From the NCBI GenBank assembly GCA_034509755.1, contig CM067555.1, forward strand, positions 47,450,255 through 47,514,254: a stretch of DNA of 64,000 nucleotides, written 5' to 3'. The translations under genes and the position numbers were made by a program. Positions 33,309-44,955 of the stretch are shown in pieces; the first letter of the stretch is position 1; every line of letters begins with the position of its first letter. The notes under the pieces were generated by a model that searched no databases, had not been told where the DNA came from, and was given only the letters and a program-made list of their open reading frames with translations. The stretch comes from Anisodus tanguticus (lineage: Eukaryota > Streptophyta > Magnoliopsida > Solanales > Solanaceae).

Positions 33309-34134
33309 CCAACTGTTTTGTTAGCTCTTGATAGTGTTGTGGGAAGCTCGAAGTGTTTAGGTAATAAATAGCACCCGAGAAGTTAATAAAGGAGGTATCT
33401 TCATTCTATGGTAATTAATTGTTGACTGCACTCGCATAAGTTTGGTCTGAATCACTGATGGCAGAAGTGTATTAATATCATGTGGTATTATTTAAATCAT
33501 AATTAATTCATTTCTGATTTGAGCAGATAACTATTGGATTGAGTCATGTTTCCTCTCCTTTTTTGATCATCTTTTCTGTAGTTGATGCGTGAGATTTCCA
33601 TAGTCATGATTTGGCCTTTGCTGAAATATTAAATTTATGTGGAATCCGATTTTTCTGTTATATATGCATTTGGTACTTTGGATGTTGCTTGCAACAATAT
33701 ATAACTATCATCATTACTTATTCTTTATCCTTTTTCTTTACATGTACAAATTGGAGCAACCGGAGTTCAAATTCAGGACTCTCTCAAAACATTAGTCTCA
33801 AAATGAGACTCAGCGCTACCGCCACATTCGTACATTGAGTCATCACCCCCCACAATTCGTAAACCACATGACGACAAAAACGAGTAAAATCGCTTGGGTC
33901 CTATGAAACTTTCATCCTTTTTGTTGAGAATATAATCAAATATTAAAAGTGTGTTCTATCTAACAACAATACTTTTCCTTCTTTTTTCCTTTTTTCCTTT
34001 TTTCTTTGCCCTTAGCATTCATTTTATATCATCTTTTTATTGATTTATTTGTGTTGTTGATATTATTGCTGGTTTAAAACTATGTGTGGGATTTATGATT
34101 CATATGAGATTATAATAGTTTTATCATTTAGGTC
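33309..34134. other. Intergenic, nothing recognised
   Basis: AT-rich sequence with T-rich runs. About 33750-33840 resembles a degenerate SINE B-box context (gagttcaaattcagg), too weak to call. Confidence 0.35.
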
Positions 34135-34394
34135 TAGACCTGTCCATAGGGTCGGGATCCGCCCGGCCCGACCCGAAAAATCCAGGGCCAGGGTCAGCTT
34201 TTAGCTGACCCGAGAGCCACTCGACCCGATCAGGGTCAGGGTCAGAAAAAATTACCCGTCTGACCCGGCCCGGCCCGGCCTCGGCCCGACCCCGACCCGC
34301 ATATTTTTTTAATATAATTTATATTATTTTTCCTTCATTAATATTTATTTTGTACTTATATATATTTTTGTCATTAATAAGTGATATACTGCAT

Positions 34395-34434
<40 letters not shown>

Positions 34435-35053
34435 CTCTAATCTACATTTAACTCGACATAAAATAAGATAAAAACGGTAGCTGATTATTAATTATATATT
34501 TATATTATTAGTCATTTTGTTAATATCACTGAAGCATAATGTAGGGAGATAAAGTAGTTGTAAATTGGTGAAACTTTAAATGGTCATAACTCTGCGCTCG
34601 GATGTCCGTTTTATCCGATTTTTTTTTTGATTTTGCATATTTTTTCGAGACAGGGACGGTGGCGGTTTGGCACAGCCAATTTTTAGAAAAACGTCAGTTT
34701 TTTCAATCAATTTGTGTTTTTCCCCAAATCGATTTCTAATTTTCTTTTTCTTTAGTCAAGATTTCACGATATACAATACATTTCAACGTCGAAATTTCGT
34801 GGTAACGTAGGGGTGAATACCAATTTCAGTTTTGAAAATTCAATTTTTTTTTAAAAAAAAAAATCTCGTCCCGACCACCCTGCCCGCCAAAAAAAACGTC
34901 GGGTCAGGGCCGACCCGTGACCCGTGTCCCCGAAGGGTCAGGGCCAGGGTCGGAATTTTAAAAAAAATATAGGGTCAGGGTCGGGCAAGGAGAAAAAAAA
35001 AAGCCACCCGACTCGGCCCTGACCCGGCCCGACCCGACCTTTGGACAGGTCTA
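34135..35053. mobile_element. Non-autonomous hAT-like element with GGGTCAGGGTCGGG ends
   Basis: Inverted ends TAGACCTGTCCATAGGGTCGG (left) and, read in reverse from the right, TAGACCTGTCCAAAGGTCGGG. Both ends carry runs of GGGTCAGGGTCGGG/CCGGCCCGACCC. The centre is AT-rich with an (AT)n run at 34400-34432. No transposase gene is present. The bases next to the ends (tttaggtc and tgtctatc) do not match well, so the target duplication is eroded or the end is misplaced by a few bases. Confidence 0.75.
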
Positions 35054-36020
35054 TGTCTATCGCTTTAAACATTAAGTAGTTAGTTTTACCATATAAAGTT
35101 CAATACCTATTTTCTAAAGACCCTTAAGATCGTGAATAATCTCATTAGTTCAATACCTATTCAGGCCATCATAAAATCCCAGGGGCTTGGGACTCTTTAA
35201 TCGAAACTTCAAATTTGGCCATCATCATTCATCTATAATATTTTTATTAGTTAGGAGTTATTTTCTTGAACAGAATGACTAAAAGCTGGTTTCTTAATTA
35301 TTTTAGACCCTAGTATAATTAACCTAAGTTTAACCGGATAACCGTAGTTAGCAGATCTTAAAGGATGTCTAACCCCTTCCCTTTAAGATAATGAAGGACT
35401 CTTACCCGAATCATTTAGTTAAGAAGATCATTAATTGGAGTTAATTTTAGGCAATTGCTTAGTCAAATAGATGTCCTAATTCATTTTAAAATAATTAGGT
35501 GTCGACTCCTTAAATTACTTTAGGAATCACCAATATGTTGTGCTCCACTTTGACCTGGTTAAAATGGGATATAACAGCTTGGCGACTCCTCTGGGGAAAT
35601 TAGGTTCTTAATTAATTAAAGGTTAATATGTCTAGTCAAATATCATAGAGACAAAATCAAAATTTAGCTGGTTAAATTGGGATAGTGTAAATGTTTTAAA
35701 TTCTATTCCATTATATAATTTAAATTCTTTATTAGTGATTTGTCAAAAGGAGAAGGTAATCAATCATTACAAGATTCAATAAAAGTTTGATATAAGATTT
35801 TGCGCACTTGTATTTGTGTTCCATTTCTTAGAACATCAAATCAAGAAAAGTCCCTAAAGAACATTGCTCCACAACATGTAAGTTTATAACCTGCCAGCAC
35901 GTTTACATAACATTTCAACAAACATAACTTATTTTAAAATGCAAAAGTTGACTTGTAGAGATTAATGTTCGTGATGGCACGAAGTGTACATTTTTTGTAA
36001 CATTATTTAGATACAAGAAC
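35054..36020. other. Intergenic, possible LTR/primer-site remnant
   Basis: No gene. Around 35574-35600 the text cttggcgactcctctgggga resembles the primer-binding site that follows the 5' LTR in some plant Tat/Ogre Gypsy elements. No LTR partner or coding sequence accompanies it. Confidence 0.35.
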
Positions 36021-36028
36021 TATAAATT
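36021..36028 (+). promoter_or_regulatory. Putative TATA box of the expansin gene
   Basis: TATAAATT about 84 bp before the ATG at 36112, a plausible core-promoter distance for a short 5' untranslated region. The call rests on position and sequence only. Confidence 0.5.
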
Positions 36029-36111
36029 AAGGCCTACCTTTACAAAATCAAATAAGTCATTGCAATTTTCTTAAGAGTAGCATTCATCCTTCTCAAGAAG
36101 GGCTAAATTCC

Positions 36112-38352
36112 ATGGCCTCTTTCCACCATAGATGGAGCTTCACAATATTCTTAATTGTTGTAACACTAGCACTCATCGATCGAGCAATTGCCGGGGGATA
36201 TGCCGCCTCTAGCGGCTTTAAAGCGACCCCTTGGAAACTTGCTCATGCCACGTTCTATGGCGACGAGACTGCTTCAGCTACAATGGGTGCGTTACTTAAT
36301 CAATCAACTATTTAATTTATATTGGTTGTTATGATGTTGCATATTTGAATAATGAAAATTCATGAAGAAGTATTGCGAGGTTTACCAGCTAATGGTATTA
36401 TTGGACCGGTCTTTTGGTGATTTTTTAAATCTTAAATAGTGTAAGCATTCCATCAGTACTAACTCAACGTTTCAATCTATATTAGTTGAGGTTAGCAAAA
36501 TCCTTAACATCAGATTTTTTTTTTTACCCTTGGGACTGATAAAACATCAGATTTTTTTCTTACCTGACCCCTCCACCAGGAGCTCCTCTTTTGATTTCTT
36601 GGTGACTCGAACTTATAATCTTCTAATTGAAGATAAAAGGTACTTACCATCTGAGCAACCCCCTCTTGTAAAAAAAAACATCAAATTATCCTCTAACATC
36701 TGCAGAATTTTAGACCGTGCTCTAACGTTTCTCATAATATTTTCAGTTTGTCAAAAACATATCTTTAAATCATGGTCTAAAAGGTACATAAATTAAAAAA
36801 AATGGGGGCCCAGTAGACAAATCTAAAACATGGCGCCCATTTATAAAGTAGTTTACCGGCTATAACAGGTTAAAGTACACGGACAATGTAAATATTTTTT
36901 GACATCATCAGTGTATATATAACTTGAATCTTGAAAATCCATCAAAAACATATGTGACGCTTCATCACGAAATGACCTCTATCGTCACAATCTAGATTTT
37001 GTGACGGATTTCTGACGAATCTGCCCGTCACAAATAATGAATTTTCTTGTAGTGTATAATAGTCTATATTTTTTTTATTTGCAGGGGGAGCTTGTGGATA
37101 TGGGAATTTATTCAATTCAGGTTATGGGACAGATACAGCAGCATTAAGCTCAGCTCTATATAGCAATGGATATGCATGTGGACAATGTTACCAAATAAAA
37201 TGTATGCAGTCAAAATTTTGCTACTCAACAATTGTCACAGTCACAGCAACAAATCTTTGTCCACCAAATTGGTCACAAGACAGTAATGCTGGTGGTTGGT
37301 GTAATCCACCTCGTACACATTTTGATATGGCTAAACCTGCTTTCATGAAAATTGCTCAATGGAAGGCTGGAATTGTTCCTATTTCATACCGCAGGTATAT
37401 ATTTGACATTCTAGTCTCTTTTTTTCGGTTTCCTGCTCGGTATTCGATATTCGTTTTCGGGCTTTGACTAATTCGGATTCATAGAAACAGTGCCCACCAG
37501 ACACTTTTCGGCCTCGTCTTTGATAAATAGTCATTGTCACAGAGTTATTTTTCGGTCTTAATTTTGAGAAATAGTCACTATCATGGAGTTTCAAATTTTA
37601 CAACTGAAACTCCGCAGGTGAAATTCATATTCAAAGGACTACTCATTAGACATGATCATAAATCAAGACAAACAAAGGATCCAAGTTATTGACGGAATCA
37701 AAACTTTCACTAAGGGGAGTCAAATAATATTATATAAAGAATAAGCAAACAAAGATCTCAAAAGGATTCAATATATAGTATATACACATAAAAAAGGTTC
37801 ACCTACCGACACAGTTTAATGTTTCAGCGAATGGATATCAGTTGACTCCCTTTGGATAAGGGTGACTCGCCATTGATCCACGAAACATAGCAAAAATGAA
37901 CTCTGATTTTCTTGTATCTGATATCCTTTCTTATAATCTTTTTTTTCTAACCATGATGTATGAATCAATTATGTCTACTTTAATTATTCCACCAAATATC
38001 TGAAACCTCTAATACATTTCATTGTTTTCATGGTTGTAGGGTACCTTGTGTTAAAAAAGGTGGAATCAAGTTCAGTTTCCAAGGAAATGGCTATTGGTTA
38101 TTGGTATATCTGATGAATGTTGGTGGAGGTGGAGATATTGCAAGTATGTGGGTGAAAGGAACTAAAACAAATTGGTTAAGTATGAGCCATAATTGGGGAG
38201 CTTCATATCAAGCATTTGCAACTCTAAGTGGCCAAACACTTTCATTTAAACTCACTTCCTACACATCACATGAAACAATTATAGCTACTAATGTTGCACC
38301 TTCTAATTGGCAAGTAGGAATGACTTATCAAGCCAATGTCAACTTCAAATGA
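36112..38352 (+). CDS. EXPA: Alpha-expansin, 265 aa, three exons
   Basis: Secreted cell-wall-loosening protein that acts non-hydrolytically on cellulose/xyloglucan contacts. Exons 36112-36286, 37085-37394 and 38040-38352, all GT-AG, frames join exactly (175+310+313 nt). Residues 1-27 form a signal peptide. The double-psi beta-barrel domain follows, with HATFYGDETASATMGGACGYG (split: HATFYGDETA / MGGACGYGN), eight Cys (62, 90, 93, 98, 104, 117, 131, 165) and the family HFD motif at 137-139. The C-terminal CBM63-like domain (about 168-262) includes RRVPC, NVGGGGDI and ATNVAPSNWQVG. Where most alpha-expansins have a Trp after NWG-x-x, this protein has Tyr (NWGASYQA, residue 218). Intron positions fit the family. 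A CACTA-type end lies in intron 1. The HMGS gene is convergent, 0.8 kb downstream. Confidence 0.93.
36950..37055 (-). mobile_element. Solitary CACTA-type transposon end in expansin intron 1
   Basis: On the minus strand the sequence starts CACTACAAGAAAATTCATTA at 37055 and continues with tgtgacgggcag and gtcacaaaatctag, the standard look of a plant CACTA terminus with TGTGACG subterminal repeats. The opposite terminus is not in the intron, so this is a truncated insertion. Confidence 0.7.
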
Positions 38353-39147
38353 TTATGTATTTTTCAAGCATTTATTCTTGATTATTTTTTAAAATCATTT
38401 CTCGAATCTTATTTTGCGATTTGATCTTGTAATAGGTGATATTTCACCGGTGAAAGAAGTACTATATAATCTTAGTTATAAGTATGACCATTATTGTATG
38501 AGTTTATATTTTGTATACTGACACTATAATTTTTCTTATTTTATGTTATCGTGTTAAGTTGACCTATTGCAAAGTAACTCTCGTAGCTTCCAATGTTGCA
38601 CCCCCCAAATTGGCAAGTGAGATTCTATCACATGCCGGTACTACGAAGCCCACGACTTTATTAATTACTTCATTCTTCAACCATAAGTTGATATGTGGCT
38701 AAAGGGAAACCGGTGAACTCTACATATGTGAGCTTCGCAAAACATAGTTTGTCTCACCACACATGTGCTACTAGACCTAAATAGAGCAAAATGGATGCAG
38801 TGGATTCATATAATCGATCTCAAACTTTAATTTATTGATATACTTTCAAGGAAAAGAATATTTCTAAACAATTCAAAGAGTTCCCAGAGGCACATCATTT
38901 GACCAACGCACAGTTCAGATAATTTGCTCAATGAATTTCATTCAAATATAAACTACGATACATTGATGATTTTTCAGATCATCTCTCAAACAAGTGAAAA
39001 CAAGAAACATCGAATTTGTTGGAAACTAAAAAGGTATTGAAATATCAGGAAAAAGACTGTGTAATATGAGGTACTTATTCTTCTATGTACTGACAATAAT
39101 TAAAAGAGCACAAGCCAACTTCATGGCATAACATGTTAGGACTATCT
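38353..39147. other. Convergent 3' intergenic region, with an expansin-tail relic
   Basis: Separates the expansin and HMGS stop codons. At 38581-38618 the text ctcgtagcttccaatgttgc ... aaattggcaagtg repeats the end of expansin exon 3 (atagctactaatgttgc ... aattggcaagtagg), a decayed partial duplicate. The rest has no gene. Confidence 0.6.
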
Positions 39148-42100
39148 TTAGTGACCATTGGCAAGTCCATTCTCAGTACATTTCTTGGCATAAAATCTTC
39201 TGTACTTCGAATCCACTTCTGTGAGGTAGTAGGTACCTGGTGCTAGAAGGCTGCAATCCTTGCTCGTCACAAAGTCCTTACCACCGTACCTGTGCTCCAT
39301 AATTTTCATTGTTTGGATGAAATTTTCAGGAGTGAACTGCACAATAGATCATGTGTCAAAGATAGTTAAGAAACTCAACCGTTACAGAGTTTGCAACGAG
39401 GTAAAAGTCTACGACTAAGAGTTTTAACATACCTCATGCCTCGACTTCAATTTCTCCTCAACGTTCATTACAGCTGCGATGTTTGACAAGCTAAAAGGAT
39501 GTTGACCTTCGTGAAGCCTCAATGAGAACATCGTTGCAGTCAATCCACTCCCGTAAGAGAACAAGATTACCCGCTGTCCATCCTGAGTTTAATAAATCAT
39601 TTGAAAATTAGAGGAATCGCGATAAATGTTGACAAGGAACAGGGCCAAAAGGGTAAAAGTAACTCGTAGTTACCAATGAGCTGTGCTTATTGTGAAGGAG
39701 GGAGGCAAAAGCGGCATAGAGAGACGCGGTGTACATGTTGCCAACTTGTTTTGGTACTAATGTGGCTGGTTTCACCTTCTCATCATAAAATGGTTTTGCC
39801 ACTTGCCAGGATGTCTGTATACGCAAAATTATGTATATAATTGTTAGAGCATTTTATCCTACTGAAACCTTCATTTCAGGCATTTTAAACATATGCTGGA
39901 AGATCAGCGTGAAGCCATCTGAAAATGACAAAAAAGAAAGATCTTGGAAAATAAGAATATATGAAAGTTTCTGTGTGGACCTTCTCAAGCTCACGGCTCT
40001 GATAACTTTCATCACCGGTTAAGGATGAAAATGGTGCGAGCTTTTCTTTTGTAGACTCATCAATGGAACTGCAAATGAAAAATCAAAGAAGATCAGCCAA
40101 CTGAATTCCGTTTACAAAACAAAAAGTGACTCCTTTAATACGGAGTATTTGCAACACACCTAGCGTTCCTTATGAAGTCATTGAATATCAATCGAGCAGT
40201 GCTCTTCTGTACAAGCTGCGGGATTAAACACACGTATTTCAGGTAATCCGTATCATCACTTTATTCATAGATGCAAAAAGATCAAATTCTGTATCGGATC
40301 CATAAAGTACCTTGTTGTATGGTGAATGGAAAACAAAATAGGCTGCATCATCAATCGAAAACGGCTTGCCTTCCAATTTTTCGTATCTGGAATTGCGAAT
40401 GAAGAGGTTATTAAAGAAGATAATAAAGAGGTCCTGGAATATTAGAATGTGCTTAACCAGTAACTTACTTGCTGCATAAGCTCTTGTAGCAAGAGTCAAG
40501 TGCCATAAGATAACAAGTTTGTGAAAGCTTGCCATCAACCACCTGCAACCAACAATTATCAGTCATATAGAGCACATATGGAAATTCATGTACCAATCTC
40601 AAACAGTTCCCTATATATTTCTTCTAAATATTTTCCAGTAAACAACAGCTTGAAGTATTTTTGTGAAAATGAATTGAGTAACAAGACTAGCAAGGACTTG
40701 GAGAATTACTGGATATTCACTGTCGAGGATGGGCTTGTAAAAATCATAGACATGGGCCATATGGCTAGCCCTAATCTTGCTTTCGAATACAATAGGAGCA
40801 TCCGTCCCTACAAGCATAGCAATTGCTGCAGCCCCTCCGGTAGGCCGAGCAGCTCCCTCAGCATAGACCTGTCAAAAGAAATTCCCAAATAAGTGAATGT
40901 TAATCATGCAGAGGCTCATATTATGTGGCAAATGAGCAATGCACTTTCAATAATTGTGAAAGACAACACGTGTGATGTACAAATTGTATGAAGGTGATGA
41001 CATACCGCACTGTCAGTGCATACAACAAGTCCATAGCGCCCATCCCATGAAGAGCTCTCGACCCAATTCACGCAGTTGAACAATGCAGCCGTTCCCCCAT
41101 AGCATGCATTAGTTGAGTCGACTCCTTCAATGTCAGTATTTCCACATTTCTGCTTGTTTCACACAATAAGAAAGAAGGATAAGTTTTGGTTTAACAATAT
41201 TTCTGTTATTCATAATGTGAAGTTCTGCTTGTGAAGTCGAAGGTCAAGAGAGACAAAAACAAAACAGACGCAACAATCAACTTTTATGGATGTTGTACAA
41301 CAATCAATAAATTCATTTTTTCAACAAACTGGATGAGCAAGCGAATTCAGGGACTAACTTAACATTATTCAACATCTTGAGCTATCAGTCGATTTACTTA
41401 GGATACACTAGAAGTCTATGATACGAGTCATAAAACACACATTTGAATCATTAAACGTGCCATAATAGACGATTTACTAAACATGCATTGCTAGAACTGC
41501 GAGCCAGTACCTCAAATATTTGCATCAGGAATGTCTTGATGGATTTACTCTTATCAATCACGGTCTCACTTCCAACCTCTAGACGACCAATTTGCGAAGG
41601 ATCAATAGCATACTTCTCCAGAAGGGAAGTAACTGCTGTCAAACTGAACATGAACAATTAATTAGAAGAGAGTACACTGACCAAAAATACTAAGATAAAT
41701 TATTCCACACCAGGAACTATGTTGCTCATATCCTTAAAAATAACACTGCACACGTGTCGGATCCTTCAAACATGCATTATGTTTTGGAGGATCCGACATG
41801 GGCGCGACAACATTTTTGAAGGATTCAAGCAACGTAGACCAAGAGTCACATGATTTTGTTGTTACTAGCAGTTTTAATAACCAGAAGGTCAACATATAAT
41901 TGCATTATAAGCAGTAATATTGGTGAGTTATGGATGTATACCTCATTGATATAACATCTTCCACCTCAGTGCAAAACCCCATGCAATCTTGTCCAAGACC
42001 AATTGTGTATTTCCCTTTGCTTGCTCCATCATGAGCCTCCAATGCTTCCTATATAATATTGCAATATAATTAAATTTTTTTGAAGTGATCAGAATTTAAT

Positions 42101-44132
42101 CCAAATTACTGAAAATATGATAAGATACTTAAATATTGTAAATGAATCTTAAGAAAAAGAAAGAAAAAGAACATAACTTTTAACGGACTAAAAGACTGGA
42201 ATATGAAGGATTTTAAAAACATAAAATATTTATTTTGTTCACTTTTATTTGGCCATTATATTAAAAGTAGATTTTCACATTTACTTGTCACTTTTAGCAT
42301 ATCAATAGAAGACAATTTCTTTTTTTCTATTTTATTCATAATATTAATTACTCATTTCAAATTATTTTTTAAATCATTAAAACTATACACCAATTAATAT
42401 GGGTATCATGATATTTATTACTCCATCTGTCTCAATTGTCTTACTTTCCTTTTTAGTTTATTCTAAAAGGATTGATACATTTCTATATTTAGAAATAATT
42501 TAATTTTATAATGTGATTCAAAGCCACACAAATATTTAAGGTTTATTTTGGACTACATATTTCAATAGTTTCTTTTATTTTTTAAACTCTTGTGAAAAGT
42601 CGGAAGAAATATTTCTTAAGAGATATGAAAAATAAATAGTGGACAAATAAAAATGAAGTGAGGGGTGTAAGAGCTTTGATTGCAAAATATAATCTCAGAA
42701 CAGAGCACGTGAACATGAACGTGCTAGTCCATGAAAGAATAATGGGTTGCAGCAGGAAAGTAACATTGATTTCACTATCTTTTTTGGAAAGTAAAATATT
42801 TAGAAGTTGCATTAAAAGTAGTACAAATTTTAATAATTAAAATTATTTTAAGATGTTTGGTACATCATTTAACGCATCAAATAGTAATTCGTTTCATAAT
42901 AAGTTGGTGTTTTTTAAACTTATGTACATTCATTAAAACATTGTTTATTCTTAAAAAATTATGAGTGTTTTTACTAATTTATCTATAATTAATATCTAAA
43001 AAAGTTATTTAATGATTTTTTATTATGTAAATAATGATAATTTTGAAAAAATAAAGTTATTTTTTCTTGAAATTCTAAAGTACCACTTATTTTAAAATAA
43101 AATGAAGAGTCTAAAATATTATTTATTTAGAAACGGAGTTATGTACTAAGAGAATATTAAAATTAATGCTCATTTATGCGCTTTTAAGCAGAGCTTTCTG
43201 TGACTCTCTAGTTGAAACAAATTAAGGAAAAATATAAGCTCAATTTTGAACTAAAAAGAAAATAAATGCAAAACCACAAACAATTAAGGAGTGTTCCTCG
43301 CTAATGAAAAATTTACCAGAAATAAAACAGAGAAAAAAATATTCCATTTTGTTTTCGAGAAAAACAAAAAAGAAAAGAAAATTCCTTTATAACAAAGCGA
43401 CAGAAATTAAAATTTTCAACCACGCGCCAGGAGAGTCTCTCTCTCTCACTCTCTCCACCTTCCTCAACCAATTTAAAGCCCTAATATGCTAGTAATATTC
43501 AGTAATCAAAGTAATTACCTATATATCTATTATCAAATAATTTAATTCTTAGAATTTATAGTCAAATTTATATAAGAATATATTTTCTTATTTTGAGTTA
43601 AAATAAATTTCATACAATTATAAATAAGGGTGTTGTTAGCAAGAGATATTGTTGAGATTGTAGAGTGCTAAGATTTTATAGAGTTTATCAATAAAATATT
43701 ATGTTTCAAATTTCTTTACTTATCATCCTCTCCTCCATTAGTTTTATTAAAAAAACATTAGCTACGAATTTCATCTCTAATTCGTAGCTAATAATTTTTG
43801 TGGAAATTCACCCCTGGATTAGATGGATTTTCCTTTTTCCGTCACTAATTCCTATTTTTTAGTAATAATTAAAGCATCTAATAAGCTAATCGTTCAGTAA
43901 TCAAAGTAGTTGTACTACATGCTCCTAATCAATGATCAAGTTTCTAAATTACCTTTTTTTTCATAGGGTAGGAGAAGGAAAATGCGATGAAAATTACAAT
44001 AAGTTAAAAGTTAAAAGTTCAGATAATCAACCAACTGAGCTATTAGATCATTGCAATTACCTGTTGGAGGCATGTAGTAGGGAAGTAAATTTCGACTGCG
44101 AGGATTCCAACATTCTTCTGTTGAACTTCCAT
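39148..44132 (-). CDS. HMGS: 3-hydroxy-3-methylglutaryl-CoA synthase, 462 aa, 12 exons
   Basis: Condenses acetyl-CoA with acetoacetyl-CoA to HMG-CoA, the second step of the cytosolic mevalonate pathway to sterols and other isoprenoids (EC 2.3.3.10). Exons, minus strand: 44132-44061, 42048-41942, 41643-41511, 41149-41006, 40868-40710, 40542-40469, 40386-40311, 40215-40160, 40068-39981, 39814-39674, 39582-39433, 39336-39148. All are GT-AG and total 1389 nt in frame. Start MEVQQKNVGILAVEIYFP. Catalytic Cys120 lies in GVDSTNACYGGTAAL, His250 in FVFHSPYNK, and the acid residue (Glu82 by alignment with Brassica Glu79) in RLEVGSETVID. C-terminus GLANGH. Length is normal for plants. Intron 1 (2.0 kb) holds MITEs. 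No frameshift or stop is seen, so it should be functional. Confidence 0.96.
41730..41845. repeat. Short interspersed repeat with GTCGGATCC hairpin, HMGS intron 2
   Basis: TGTCGGATCCTTCAAA (about 41757-41772) pairs with TTTTGGAGGATCCGACA (about 41784-41800), then gggcgcgacaacatttttgaaggattcaagcaacgtag. This is a repeat block I recognise as frequent in Solanaceae non-coding DNA. Class uncertain. Confidence 0.5.
42229..42410. repeat. Stowaway-like MITE fragment, HMGS intron 1
   Basis: Internal sequence (ttacttgtcacttttagcat, attaattactcatttcaaat, caccaattaatatgggta) matches the complete MITE at 49706-49973. Its terminal repeats are lost or decayed. Confidence 0.6.
42419..42610. repeat. Stowaway-like MITE, left part, HMGS intron 1
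   Basis: Begins with a CTCCATCTGTCTCAATTGTC terminus next to TA, and includes ttctatatttagaaataatt and agccacacaaatattt, typical of a common Solanaceae Stowaway family. The right terminus is degraded. Confidence 0.55.
43758..43791. other. Perfect 13-bp inverted repeat in HMGS intron 1
   Basis: TTAGCTACGAATT (43758-43770) and AATTCGTAGCTAA (43779-43791) are exact reverse complements around an 8-base loop. It may be part of a CACTA-type subterminal repeat; nothing else supports an RNA gene. Confidence 0.6.
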
Positions 44133-44225
44133 TTCTACAATAATTTCTTCTCTGACTATTTCACTAAACGCTGTTAAAACGGAAAACAGATCAAAAACAC
44201 AAATTAAATAACACACACACTTTTC

Positions 44226-44441
44226 TCTCTCTCTCTCTATGAAGTGTTAAATGTTTTGTAGAAGAGAGAGGTGATTTCAGTCACATATTTATACTACTAA
44301 CTGCTGCTCTGCTCTTCTTCTAAGCTGTGCTTACCGCGAAGCTGAGAAATTTTCCATTTTGATATTCCGCAGACTTATGGAGAAAATAAGTAAACAAATA
44401 AAATATTCCGCAGACAATTTGAAAAAGGTTAAAAACGTATT
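44226..44441 (-). promoter_or_regulatory. HMGS core promoter and 5' leader
   Basis: On the minus strand TATAAATA (44293-44286) lies about 155 bp before the ATG. A CT/AG microsatellite (ctctctctctctct, 44226-44240) lies in the presumed leader. Further upstream GTCTGCGGAATAT occurs twice, about 45 bp apart, and the GTCTGCGG-to-TATA block is present as an inverted copy at 49421-49580. Transcription start and function are inferred. Confidence 0.6.
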
Positions 44442-44919
44442 TATATCTGATATGTTATTATAGACGCCCTTATCAACATATGTTCTTATTGACGCCCTTA
44501 TCACTAAACCATTAATGCATGTTACCAATTTAATTTTTTATTTACTTATAATAAATTACTATGATTTGATATAAACAATATAGTAGGTGTATTTCCTTGA
44601 GCCATGAGTAAGGATTTATCATAAACAGTCTATGTCCTAAAGCAGATAATGGCGGATTCAGGATTTTCACTGAGGGCGTTCGAAAGATAAAAATGTAATG
44701 TATGAAGTTTGAACTTGGAACCTCAAGGTGAATTTTGAACCTTCTAAACCACTGAAAAAATCTCATTTCTGTGTAGTGACAATAACGATAATTGGAGGAT
44801 AATGACTATAGGTCACTCCGACTCTGGCCATGGTGTCTTTTAAACCATTAATGTCAAAACAAACTCAGTGGTGCACACATATAAGTGTCGTACCCGTCCG
44901 ACTATAGCGCAGCTTGGTA

Positions 44920-44955
<36 letters not shown>

